Shown here one piece after another: positions 11,469 through 23,114 of a DNA stretch of 64,000 nucleotides. How positions within the stretch are numbered: position 1 is the stretch's first letter; each line of letters opens with the position of its first letter. The stretch comes from Rhizopus sp. PT2906. Lineage: Eukaryota; Mucoromycota; Mucoromycetes; Mucorales; Rhizopodaceae. A program made the position numbers and the translations under genes. The stretch lies in the NCBI GenBank assembly GCA_025529335.1, contig JAMYHX010000054.1:1-64000 (forward strand). The letters are read 5' to 3'. The notes beneath the pieces were generated by a model. It saw only the letters and a list, made by a program, of their open reading frames with translations, made no database searches and was not told the DNA's origin.

Positions 11469-13529
11469 ATGGATGATATTGTCTACAACATCACTCAGCA
11501 GTGGTTAACTACTTTAAAATCACGTATTCAATACAATAACAAGCCGTTTCTGAAAAAGCTGGAAAGCTTTGGTAGTGTCGTATTTAAATACGAGGATCCA
11601 GCCTTGTTGGTAAAGACTATATTTATACTAAATGGCCTTATACGTACTCTTAAACTCAGGAAAGAGCGTTGGACCTGATACCTATTCAACGATTTTATGA
11701 CGAAGCAGACCCTGAAAATGGTCTGGAAGATACTATTATTAAAAAACTACTTTACTGGTTTAAGAATGAGTTTTTTACTTGGGTCAATAATCCACCATGT
11801 GAGCATTGCAATGTAAGATAAAAAAAAAACAAGACATACACAAACTCAACTTGGCATAGAAAGAAACTCGGTCGGAATCTATTGTTATGCCAACACTCGA
11901 AGAGCGACAATACGATGCATATAGAGTAGAGACTTATCGTTGCACAGCCTGTTTTAAAATAACACGGTTTCCTAGATACAAGTAAAAAATATATATATAT
12001 ATATAAAACTACTCATTAACAAGTAACTAATCAACGAGATGATAGTGACCCAGGGAAATTATTGGAAACACGACGCGGTCGTTGTGGAGAATGGGCCAAT
12101 GTAAGTATATTGCTCTATGATTATAATGCGTATTTATCATGTCTTCAAGTGCTTTACACTTTGTTGTAGAGCTGTGGGAGCTGAGGCTCGCATTGTTTAT
12201 GATTCAACAGATCATGTCTGGACAGAAGTTTATTCAGAATTTGAACAACGATGGATTCATTGCGATGCATGTGAAGATGCTTGGGATAGAGTAAGGAAAC
12301 TATATGTTATTTCTTGGACACGTTCTCACTTTGATTCCGGGCTGATCGGTAGCCTTTACTGTACAGTCTCGGTTGGGGCAAGAAATTAAGTTATTGTATT
12401 GCATTTTCAACTGCAGAAGCTTTAGATGTCACCAAGCGGTACACGAGAGATTGGCCAGTCGTGTTACAAAGACGCAAACAAGTGCGTGAAATCGAGCTGG
12501 CATTGGTAAATAGTTGTAAATGAAATAATACTAAGAGCTAAGGGCTGTTTATAGTTCTTAGATGACCTGACTCAGATAAGGCAACAATCGTTTAGCTTGG
12601 AAAAGAAAAAAGAGTTGAATCAAAGGAGAGTAAGGGAGCTGTTAGAGTTGGAAGAAATGAGTGCAAAAAGAATGATAAAAGAGGATGAGCTCGTGGGTAG
12701 ACAGAGTGGTAGGATTTTTTGATTCTTGTTTCTGCTTTTGCTTAATCTGATTAATTACATCAAGGTTCCGCAGAATGGAGACAGATGCGTGGTGAACAAG
12801 GAAATGATTTAAAAAAGGAAACTCGCTCTCTTCACAACTTTACTCTACTTGGCTCTTGTAGACAATTGGATTCAGCCATCATTCGTCTAACGGACAACAC
12901 GACAGATCAAATAGGTGCCTTTTATCATCCAGAATCAGTTGACCTTACAGATATAAAAGGCATTGAAGTTGAGTTTGCTTTACGTATCATTGGTAATGGT
13001 GCCGATGGTTTGGCATTTGTGGTTCAAACGGTTGGTGAAGACGCTTTGGGAGAAGGCGGTTGTCAGTTAGGTTACGGAGGCATCAAGCAGTGTGTAGCTG
13101 TTGAGTTTGATACATACCAAAGGTAACTTTTTGCTACAAAAGTTGCCCGTATGTTCTTACCCCCGTTCTTGTAGTTCTGATAGATGCGCAGATCCTTCAG
13201 GGAACCATATTAGTGTCCATTCTCGAAAGCCGCCATTCCCAAACTCCGCTCACCATGATTACTCACTCGGCCATACGTCTTCTATTCCGTCCTTGACTAC
13301 AGGACAGTGGATTCATATAAAGGTACAGCTTGATCGTGATGGAGTCCAAGTTGGTTTGAGGGATAAAAATCAGTATATTCAAGTATTGGATGTTTGCCTA
13401 AATACATTAGACTATTTAAACTATCCACAATCGAAGCAAGCATGGATAGGGTTCACAGCCAGTACAGGTGGTCTAGCGCAGATACATGATGTACAATTGA
13501 CACAACTAAATGTTTATTATTATAAATAA
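11469..13529 (+). CDS. PNG1: Peptide:N-glycanase fused to an L-type lectin domain
   Basis: Nine exons (11469-11609, 11660-11812, 11860-11981, 12046-12100, 12150-12290, 12353-12505, 12555-12708, 12765-13122, 13175-13529) give 543 aa. The N-terminal 280 residues are a complete PNGase core. Zinc cysteines are C94, C97, C126 and C129. The catalytic triad is C152 (GRCGEWAN), H179 (TDHVW) and D196 (HCDACE). PNGase removes N-glycans from misfolded glycoproteins exported to the cytosol. A charged helix (about 256-325) then leads to residues 328-543, which look like a legume/L-type lectin. There are NGADGLAFVV with the sugar-binding Asp, GGCQLGYGG, the metal-binding AVEFDTYQ, and DPSGNHISVHSR. Human PNGase has PUB and PAW domains and yeast Png1 has neither. 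No signal peptide is seen. Introns 3 and 8 have several candidate AGs; the chosen ones restore conserved sequence. Confidence 0.9.
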
Positions 13530-13537
13530 AAACTGAT

Positions 13538-13560
13538 TATATATATATATATATATATAT
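13538..13560. repeat. (TA)n microsatellite
   Basis: A pure TA run sits directly after the PNG1 stop codon, in the 3' flank. A shorter AT run (about 11989-12006) lies inside PNG1 intron 3. Confidence 0.9.
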
Positions 13561-13706
13561 CTTCGCCCCTTTACTTACTCCGTTTTACTGCATTCAACAA
13601 ACTCCCCCTCTTTTATATAAGCTCCTTGCTTATATATAAATAAGGAGAGCGATATATAAATCTTCTTTTTCTTTTTCTTTTTGTAGTGTACATATAGACA
13701 AGTCTA

Positions 13707-14690
13707 ATGAAAATATATGCTAGCTTATCATTACTATTACTTGCTCTAATTTTAGTAAACGCAGAGCAATCTATTTATATCAAAAGAGGTAAGAATAAAA
13801 AAATAAAAAAAATAGAACCATGACTCATAAATAGTAGCTGACGAAATAGGTAAGGCTCGAGAGTTTTTATAATACATGTATTGATATTTCTTTTTATTAA
13901 AAGCTGCACAGACATCTTCTGGAGCAGTCGCTGGCCAACAGCAGCCGACACCAACAGCAACCATGACAGCACCCATGACAGCACCCAATACAGCCATGGG
14001 CACAGCAGCAACAGGAGCAGCCGTGTCGATGTCGAACAGTACACAGGTCAATGCCACACAGTCAGTCAATGATGCTAATCCATTTGTGGGCAAACCAACG
14101 TCTGCCTCATTCTCAAATGATATTCCACCTGCTTACCTTACGTGGAAAAAGCCGATTCCGAACCAGACGTTTCCTCCGCTTTACAAGATTGGTGTATCCA
14201 ACATTACGTTCGAATGGACTGTCGATCCCAATGCTCTCAAGGTACAGCCTGCCAATCTGACTGTTGCCCTAGCAAATCCTCAAAAGCAAACATATACCGC
14301 AGCTATTGTACCAGGTACAGCTACCTCAGCTCATTGGGATATAGCCCATTTACCTGCCAGCTCACCCCTGATGGTGGGGTATTATACCGTTTGGGTATAT
14401 GACCAACGAGGGCCAAAAGCGTTTCCTAGTCCTGGTTGGCTTATGCCTGATTCCAGATTAGTTGTGGCAATGTATTCGACGGAAGCTTATGTTGGTCGAA
14501 CAGACTGTAAGTTGTTTCTAAAAAAAAAAAAAAGGGTCACTGATGTAACTTTTTATCAATAGCCATGTTTTGTCCTACGTGTTATTTAGGTGTAGGAAGA
14601 TCATTCCATGAATCTATGATGCCATTATTAATTACCTTTGGAATATCTATTTCTACATCCATTATTATCCTTTCATCCTTATTAGCATAG
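13707..14690 (+). CDS. Secreted, probably GPI-anchored DUF7137-type protein
   Basis: Three exons (13707-13788, 13904-14506, 14563-14690) give 270 aa. An N-terminal signal peptide (residues 1 to about 21, LSLLLLALILVNA) is followed by a Ser/Thr/Ala/Gln/Pro-rich stretch of about 60 residues that looks heavily O-glycosylated. Then comes one domain with PAYLTWKKPIPNQTFPP, YKIGVSNITFEW and the VAMYSTEAY ending, which fits the fungal domain of unknown function I know as DUF7137. The C-terminus is hydrophobic (ITFGISISTSIIILSSLLA) with no basic tail, as in GPI signals. N-glycosylation sequons NQT, NIT, NLT and NST are present. Role: cell surface or wall, otherwise unknown. The first intron (115 nt) is longer than its neighbours. 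Confidence 0.8.
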
Positions 14691-15123
14691 TCATCACTCA
14701 TACATCAATAAAAAGAAATAGAAAAAAATAGAAAGAGAGGCAGAGAGAGAATGCGGTTAAGACCAAATATAGTAATCAAGAAAGCCTTCCCTTTTTTTTT
14801 GTTAGTTGATATATGAATTTTGTATTGTGAATCAAATGCTCATCTAAAGAAATAATACAGCATAACAAGATAAAAGAGAAGCTCTTTTTTGATGAATTTG
14901 ACAAGAGCGTAATTAATATATTCATCATAGTGCCAAGCATGTGTTTTATTTAGTGCTTTTCTGTATTTAAAAAATGGACAAAAGGGATCTACAAAAGAGC
15001 GGGAATTTCAGTTATGTGTATTACGAAAATTTTGGTTCCTGCAAAATAACTATAAATAGGCTCTTACCTTTCATCTTTTTCTTTCTCGTCTTTCTTTGGT
15101 ATTCTTTATTCAATTTAATAAAT
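14691..15123. other. Spacer upstream of GDP-mannose pyrophosphorylase
   Basis: This 433-bp interval between same-strand genes holds the DUF7137 gene's 3' end and the next promoter. A pyrimidine-rich tract (TTTCATCTTTTTCTTTCTCG) lies shortly before the next ATG. No other element was recognised. Confidence 0.5.
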
Positions 15124-16369
15124 ATGAAGGCACTTATTCTTGTTGGAGGTAAGTTATGACTGGAGGATTAAAGAAAAGAAAGGCGTTACTTAGCCACCCT
15201 AGGTTTTGGTACTCGTCTTAGACCCCTCACACTTACTCTTCCTAAGCCACTTGTCGAGTTTGCTAATAAGCCCATGATCTTGCATCAAATCGAAAACTTG
15301 GCCAAGGTAAGAAATAACGAGCTTTTTTTTTTTAATTGCATCTAATGGTGATATAGGCTGGTGTAACAGACATCGTATTAGCTGTCAACTATCGTCCTGA
15401 GATCATGGTGGCTGCCTTGAAGGAATATGAAAAGCAATATAATGTCAAAATTACATTTTCTGTCGAAACAGAGCCTCTTGGTACAGCAGGTCCACTTGCC
15501 TTAGCTAGAGAAATCCTCGCCAAAGATGATTCACCCTTCTTTGTACTCAACAGTGACGTGATTTGTGATTATCCTTTTGAACAATTACGTGACTTCCACT
15601 TGGCACATGGCGGTGAAGGTACAATTGCTGTAACAAAGGTCGATGATCCTTCCAAGTATGGTGTTGTCGTCAACCGTCCAAATTCTTCATTGATTGAACG
15701 ATTCGTTGAAAAGCCCAAGGAATTTATTTCCAACAAGATTAATGCTGGCATGTACATCTTATCCCCTGCTGTTTTGGATAGAATTGAGGTAAGTTCGTTT
15801 TGTGATTGGAACGTGTTGTGGAAGACTGACAAGCGATTGTATAGCTGAGACCCACATCGATTGAAAAAGAAGTTTTTCCCTATGTAGCTGAAGAAGGCCA
15901 ACTTCACACATTTGATCTGGAAGGATTCTGGATGGATGTTGGACAACCCAAGGACTTCTTGACTGGCACCTGTTTATATTTATCTCATTTGGCCAAGAAG
16001 CAACCCGAGTCTCTTGCAAACGGTCCATACATTCATAAGGGCAACGTCATGGTTCATCCTACTGCAAAGATCGGAAAGGATTGTCGAATTGGTCCGAACG
16101 TAGTCATTGGTCCTAATGTCGTCATAGGCGACGGTGTTCGTCTTCAGCGCTGTGTTATTTTGGAAGGCGTACAAGTCAAGGACTTTGCCTGGGTTAACTC
16201 AAGTATCATCGGATGGCATTCTTCTGTCGGACGCTGGTCACGTATCGAAGGCTGCTCTGTCTTGGGTGATGATGTTACAGTAAATGATGAAATATATATC
16301 AACGGAGGTTCCATCTTGCCTCATAAGGGAATCTCTTCCAACATTACAGAACCTCAAATTATCATGTAA
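15124..16369 (+). CDS. PSA1: Mannose-1-phosphate guanylyltransferase (GDP-mannose pyrophosphorylase)
   Basis: Four exons (15124-15148, 15203-15306, 15357-15788, 15845-16369) give 361 aa, the length of yeast Psa1/Srb1. The N-terminal nucleotidyltransferase signature is intact (MKALILVGGFGTRLRPLTL, then LPKPLVEFANKPM). Downstream are EPLGTAGPLALA, VLNSDVICDYPF and FVEKPKEF with the conserved lysine. The C-terminal half is a left-handed beta-helix of hexapeptide repeats (RIGPNVVIGPNVVIGDGV), ending in the invariant-looking HKGISSNITEPQIIM. The enzyme makes GDP-mannose from GTP and mannose-1-phosphate in the cytosol. It feeds N- and O-glycosylation, GPI anchors and wall mannans and is normally essential. 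The first exon is only 25 nt. Confidence 0.97.
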
Positions 16370-17015
16370 ATCCTCTCTTTTTTGTTCATTCAACCGATAT
16401 TCAACTATATCACATATAAATCTCATTTCAAGCTATTCCCCCCTTCCCCACCCCTTCAAAGCTTCCCCTTTAATTCCTTATATCAGCACAGCAACATATA
16501 ATAATAAACTTGAATCTTTAATGTTTATATTTCATCATTTTGTACTGTAAATTCAACCTTATTTTAAAGGAACTTATGTGGTCATTTTGTAAATAGCTTG
16601 TTCAATTTAATGAATTTGCAGTAATCGACTGCGTCTGGAATTGCAATATTAACCAAAGAAAGCATTCCTTGAAGCATGTATCTTCCAGGACGTATTATAT
16701 GCAGTCACTTGCTTATGTAAGAATAACAGAGTCCCGAAGTGGGATGAATACTTTGTTATCCTTTATCCTATTCCAGCAAATAAACAATCCACAATGGAAA
16801 AAAAAAAAGGCACATATGGTGTAAAACTACAAGGGCACCCTAGACGCTGTAAGGCCGACATCAAACTTATGTTACATCTATTGAATGGTTTATTAAAGAC
16901 AAATATTTGGCTTCCACGAGTTGAAGCTCCATCTTTGTATGGTTTTAAATGAATGCAATTAATTAATATTCGGAATAAACCAGAGTCAATTAAGATTTGG
17001 ATCTAGTTACAAGCA
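16370..17015. other. Convergent 3' spacer (PSA1 / remodeler)
   Basis: About 650 bp where both flanking genes terminate. AT-rich with scattered AATAAA-like strings (AATAATAAAC near 16500, AATAAAC near 16780). No gene or repeat recognised. Confidence 0.5.
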
Positions 17016-20000
17016 TTAAAATTTAACAAGCTTTATTTTATTTGCCATAGACTGAGGAGAAGTGGAAGTCTCAGAAGAGGTGGCAGTCTTAGATTGAGTG
17101 TGATAATTTTCGTCATCAGTAACTTCATCAATCACAATAGGGTTTACAACACTATTAGTTTCCTTTTCTTTGGCTACTGGATCCGAAACAGGGAAAGGGG
17201 CAATCTGTGAGACGGGTTGTGAGACGGGTTGTGTGGCAACCCGAAAGATAGGTCGTGATGCGGACTGAGAGATAGACCGAGATGCAGGTTGAGCAATGGA
17301 ACGAGAAGTAGCTTTAGCGTTAGCAAAAATTTGTGGAAAAGCCTCAGCGAGTGTTTGAGCACCTACAGAGGCAGCTTGATGTCGTTGTGGCTGAGAGGAA
17401 GACTGTAGTTTAACTGGGGAAATTGGTTGCGATGTAGGATGAGGAATAGACTGGGTGACCTGTCGGTTGACAGCTGCAGAAACTATCTGGGATAAAAATT
17501 GCGGAGTAGCCTGCGATAGAAATTGTGATACGACCGTGGAGAATTTTTGAGATGAAGCTTGAGGTATAGGCTGCGACACAGGTTGGGATACAGGTTGGGA
17601 TATAGACCGAGGCACAGCTGGAGAGGACGTTTGCGGGACAGATACAGGCTGAGAATGCCTGTTTGTGTTGGCTCCTGTAATTGCTTTGTTGACTTCTCGA
17701 GAGAGAGCCTGTTGAAGTGCATGCGTACCTTGTTCTTTATATATTTTTTCCAAATCTCCATGGCTACTTCCCATAATGATGAGTAGTGGCTCATTGTGAG
17801 ACTTCCATTGTTGGAATTGAGTCATTGCGGCTTCAAATGTACTTTTGAAGGTTACTCGTTTAGCATGGACATACGAGTCAAGTACATTTTTCTCCACTCC
17901 TACTTTCTTCCATTCTTCTATCTCCATACTGATTGCTGTTTCAAATTCTTTGTAAATTGTGGAGCCCAATTGTGTAAGAGAAGCATTGACTGATGTATCA
18001 TAAACAGGCTTTGGAATTTTCTGCTGACCACAGGTTACGAGATAGCTCTGCACCACTTCACTGTGCTTTACAAAGTAAGATTGTACAACCTCAGAAAGTC
18101 GCACAGCATAATTTACATCTACTCTTGGAGAAGTGCCTGGTGCTGGCTGTAAAGATAGGATTTGAAGGAAACGCTGTACTCGTATTTGCTCTTGTCGAAT
18201 ATTTTCCTGTCTTATTCGTTCCATTCGTATTTGCTCTTCTCTCATCCTCTGCTCTCTTCTATCATGCTCTAATTGTTGTCTCATAACTAGCATCTTGGTG
18301 TATTCATTTTCATCAACAATCTCAAGTTGAGGTTCTGGCTCTGGCTCTGTATTTGGTTGACGCTTTTTGGCTCTCGATTTTCTTGGTTTCTTTAGCTTTA
18401 CAGGTTCCTCTGGCGGAGCAGCATCGGAAACAACCAAACCTCCCAAGGTTTCTGTCTCCATAAGCTCAGCAGTGTCTTCATCTTCTCTATCGCTAAACAA
18501 GTATTCTGTATCGCTTTCCATCCCCTTATCATTTTTTTTTACTTTCTTTGATTTTTTAATGGCTGCATCATTCAGATTCTTTTCATTATAAGACTTGTGT
18601 GATAATAGTTAGTTTTGATCTACACAACGACAGCAAAAAAATACTTACAACTTTGGTACGCTTACGTGCGCCCCTTCCAAGATTCTGAGCAAGCAATTTC
18701 TTCTCGGCTTTTTTACGTTCAATCTCCTCCTGTTTGTTTTGCAAGAACTTTTCCCAAAAATCAGCGCGAGCCGCATCGTCGTCTGGCTCTTCCTGCAAAT
18801 CTTCCGTGCCACCCTCTGCTTTCCACACTTTGGCAAATGAGAAACTAAAGTTTTTTCTTTTTTCAGACTCTGCTATTTCTCTTTCCTTTTGTGCTTCCGC
18901 TGCTGCTTTATACTGGTTGCGGTCTAGTAGCTTGTCAATAGCTGCAGAATCGTACGTGATATTGGTAGAATCATCAGACTCAAACAGAGCTTGTGCGCCA
19001 AATTTTAGAATTGACTCGATATCTTCAATATCGTCCTCTACTGCCTTCATCTTTTCCACTACGACATGCTCCAAAGCCATCTTTTTCTTGCCAATTTGCA
19101 AAATTCGTTCCTCAACGGAGAGTCGTGTCATGAAGCGATAAATCAAGACCATGTTTCTTTGTCCAATACGGTGCGCACGACTGATAGCCTGCAAATCCGC
19201 GTAAGGGTTGAAATCTGAGTCCCAGATGATGACGGTATCAGCCGTGGCCAAGTTTATGCCTACACCACCAGCACGCGTAGAGAGCAAAAATACGTCCAAG
19301 TTAGAATTAGGCGCATTGAATGCATCAATGCTGCGAACACGTTCTCTTTCACTGTCTGATCCATCCAAACGAGCAAACGGAATCCCTTCATGTGTCAAGT
19401 AGTCGTCAATCACGTCAAGTACACGCGTCATAGTCGAAAACACGAGTACACGGTGTCCTTGAGAACGAAGCTTGGGTAACATCTGGTGAAAGAACTTGAG
19501 CTTTTCACAAGCGTCAATCATAGCCTTCTGGGTATCTTCTGGTGTGGACTGGGGTGTCTCAACTCCATCAATCAAGTAGGGATGGTTTAAGACTTTACGC
19601 AAGTTCATAAAAATAGATGCAAGTCCTTTGGATCGCTTGTACGCATTAGTGCCCAGAATACTTTCAATATCCCGACTAAGGCATGATTTATACACTTCCT
19701 TTTGTAGAGGGGTCATAGACAAGGGCACAATAATCTCGTACTTGGGAGGTAACGTCTTGAGAATTTCCTCTTTAGTTCGTCTCAAAAAGTAAGGTCTCAG
19801 TCGGCCGTGCAGTTCTTCTACTTGCTCACGTGTCAATTCTTCATAGTTCTCAGCCTGAGTACCTTCGAATTCATCAGGTCGAATAAAGTTCATAATGTTG
19901 AACAGCTCCTTCAAGTTGTTTTGTAAAGGAGTACCTGTCAACAAGACCGAATGATCCTTATTGAATCGACACAGTGATCTAAACAATTGTGATTCGTCAT

Positions 20001-22016
20001 TTTTTAAGCGTTGAGACTCATCCACAACCATGACAGGCCAAAAAATGTTCTGTAGTTTGGATGATTCTTGAATAGACTCGTAGGTTGCCACAATAGCGTG
20101 ACACTTCAAGTTCATGTTTTTGTCAAAGATTTCGTTATCCAACGCTAATCTACGGCTTGCACCTAGGCCAAAGAAAGGCACGACAACTAATTCAGGCGCC
20201 CATTTTCGGAACTCACGAATCCAGTTGGTGGCTGTACTGTTTGGAACAACAATAATGAATGGGTAAATGTTGTATTTCCTGAACAGGACATGTAAGAAGG
20301 AGATAATTTGAATAGTCTTACCAAGTCCCATATCATCAGCCAGGACACACGATTGCTTGTTTTCCCATTGAAAGAGCAGCCAACTATAAAAGATGAGTAA
20401 GTCAATCTTGGTAACTTTTATACTTACTTTAAAGCTTCTAATTGATGAGGCATGAGTGTACCTCCGTTGATGTATTTGGGTTGGACCTTGATTTCATGTG
20501 ATTCATACTTTTCAGCATTTGCCAGTTTTCTAATATCAGCAATCAATTGCCTCATCTTTTGTGGAGGGCGTACTTTGGATGCATTAATATATCGTTCCAG
20601 TGCCTCTTTGTAAGGCGTGTATAGTTCAGGCATATCCTCTGAAGGAGGTTCATCCCACATGGCTAAAGGAGGGAAAGATTAGATTATATATAAAGTATAT
20701 ATAATTAAGTAATACCTTCTTCATAATCCATGTCCTTAAACACTGCAAATATCCGTTTCGGCTTCTGGTTTTCTTTATCTTCCCATTCTACATTCAATAT
20801 TCTTTCCACCATTGTCCATTCCTGGGGGAAATAACGCCCGTTTTTGAGTTGAGTATCTGCTGTCCCGTGTTTTTTTCTAAAATTGTTATGCAGTATGGTA
20901 TGAAGAGATTGTAACCATGTAGCAGGAACCCAATCGAGGTGATTGAAGGATGTATTTTTCCATTTGACGAGCATTTCTTTGTGATTTTTATCATTTGTTC
21001 GTTGTGCTAAAATCATATGTGCCTGGCGGTTACTGTAGGTAACACAGTCAACACAGATACCGTCTTGGAAGACACTCTTATCCGCACAAGTTGGGTGATG
21101 AACTCGATAACATGATCCACATCGTAAGAGAACTTGATCATTATTCTTATCTGCTGCCTTCTCACATATCATACAATAATCCTTTTTACTTCTACATTTG
21201 GTGCAGCTGTAAGCGCCTGTGGCCACATTGAGACCGAGTTTAGGTTTGGTGGGTAAGCAATTGTTGTGACAAGAAAGAGAGCACGTGCTACACATCAATA
21301 GACGTGTTCTGGCGCGTTCAGGGCCTGTTGAGATTTCGACAGTATCGTTCTTTGGACCATTAGGATATCCTGGTTTACGGCAACGAAAACAGATGTCGGC
21401 GTGTTGATCTATAAAGTCGTCAGAGTAGAGTGGAACATGATAAAATTTTTCGCTGCTCTTCTTTTTGGGGCTGAATATGGCATAAAACTCTTTATGATAT
21501 GTTTTGGGAGCTATTTGAATTCGACCGCTGCGGGTAGTTGAAGTGACTGGTTCCTCATTGCCGTCGCTATTGTCATCTGATGTGTATTCATCGTCTGATG
21601 ATTCGTATCTTTGAACAAGACGCCTTGATCGTCTCTTTTCTTGCCTTATATTTTCTTCTCTCTTTTCTTCTCTTCTAAAAGCGTTCAATTCATATTCTTC
21701 AATCATGTCGTGGTAGAGATCTTGTAAATGACGAGCAGGTATCTTTTTCAGAGATGTTAATAAGTATACACAAAGTATATATATGCGATTGAACATACGA
21801 TGGCTGTCTGTTTATTTTGAAATTGGACATCATAAGATACTTTTCCTGTGGCTGACACCTGACGCCTGATTATTCTTTGAATTGAAGGTTTGAATTGCCA
21901 TTTCGGAAGGTTTATTTTTGATATGGGCTTATATTTTGCCTTGAATTCCTATTAATAAATGTTAATGGTATGATTGAGCACTTTTTTTTATCTTGTATTA
22001 CTCTTTTTGTTAGCAT
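17016..22016 (-). CDS. CHD/Mi-2-like SNF2 chromatin remodeler with PHD-type fingers
   Basis: Six exons (22016-22002, 21948-21799, 21742-20716, 20662-20428, 20383-18649, 18593-17016) give 1579 aa. A Cys-rich block at about residues 173-288 looks like tandem PHD-type fingers (CFRCRK, CSTC, CTKC, CMIC, CGSC). A chromodomain-like segment (HKEMLVKWKNTSFNHLDWV) follows at about 300-335. The SNF2 ATPase has motif I DDMGLGKT (492-499), motif II written DESQ (597-600) rather than DEAH/DEGH, LTGTPLQNN, STRAGGVGINL and QAISRAHRIGQ. The last about 500 residues start with basic and acidic runs. They include an Arg/Glu/Gln coiled-coil-like stretch and a long Ser-Gln-Pro repeat tail. By order it resembles CHD3/Mi-2 or S. 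pombe Mit1 nucleosome remodelers. Exon 1 (5 codons) is inferred from phase and is the weakest part. Confidence 0.85.
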
Positions 22017-23114
22017 GTCTTATGATTTCCCGTCCACAGAGATAAAAAGAGAAAGAAGAAGAAGAAGAAGGATGATAGGCTAGAAAAAAAAGAAGGGGAG
22101 GTAAGAAATTTTGTTTGGACTGCAACTGAGCATATTGTTTAGGTCCAAGACTGCGAAAATATGATTTTAATTTCAATTAAGGACAGCAATAAACTTGCTA
22201 AAGGGCTTAGAGTTATTTAATGTGTATCCTGAGAGTCTCGAACTAGGGTCAATAAAAGTAATAATTGTATTTATATGCTGTACAACAACATTTTTGTTGC
22301 TTTCCTTTTATTCTTTTGCCTATTGATGACAAAGAAGAGTCTTTGCATAAAATTAATACGTATTCCCTAAACTAGCAAGTGTCTACTTACTAATTGATCC
22401 TACGTGCTATACCCAAAATTGGGAATCATTGTGCTCAGTATGCATTGAGTCTAGATTGTTTGTATTCTGACTCAAAAGAGAAAGAAGATAGAGAGTATTT
22501 GTTTATCTTTACGTTGGATTTGTAATATGACATGACTATGGACCCGTTTTATGGCCCTGTTTTATCTGTAAAAAGAGAAAGATGAAAAGTATGTACCTTT
22601 TCTATCTTTTGTAGTCTATCAAATTGAAATATATCAGAAAGAAAAGGGGATCTGTTACTATTTTTATTATTTCACAGTAATGATTGTTTTTTTTTTTTTT
22701 TACATCTGTCACTTTGACTTGTTTCTTTCATGATTTTCTCTCTCTCTCTTTTTGTCTTAAATGCCTTGTTTTATATGTATAATCAGGAGATATATAAGCT
22801 CCTATAACACTCTAGGATAACATTCTTTTTTCTTTTTTTATATATATTCTCTCTTTAACCCATTCCGTCAACATTCATTTTCCTAACCTAACCTCAAGAA
22901 TATATACATATTAACATTTCTTTGTCCTTTTCGTAGTAAATCATTCTGTTAATAAAAAGATATACAAATAAGGACAAAAGGGGATATTTATAAATAGTCT
23001 TTGGTTTCACTAAAAATATTTAAGGAGTTTTTATTTAAAAAGAATAAAAAAATATTTTTATATATTTCATTTTCTTTTTTTCTTTTTATTTGCAAGGACA
23101 AAAAGATTAAAAGG
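22017..23114. promoter_or_regulatory. Long divergent promoter between remodeler and chitin synthase
   Basis: About 1.1 kb separates the starts of the remodeler (-) and the chitin synthase (+). It is AT-rich, with a GAA run at 22057-22071, a T run near 22687 and CT-rich tracts around 22740 and 22850. The large size suggests regulatory content, but no factor site is identified. Confidence 0.45.

Noticed and set aside
12007..12045. Earlier AG acceptors in PNG1 intron 3
   Set aside because: They produce stops or lose the conserved RYNDPGKLLETR segment; only GATAG at 12045 restores it.
20705..21796. Start of the remodeler at an ATG with MFNRIYILCVYLL
   Set aside because: That segment reads as the 3' half of an intron (branch ATTAAC, acceptor AAAAAG). 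Joining to the upstream exon gives better sequence with VSYDVQFQNKQTAI.
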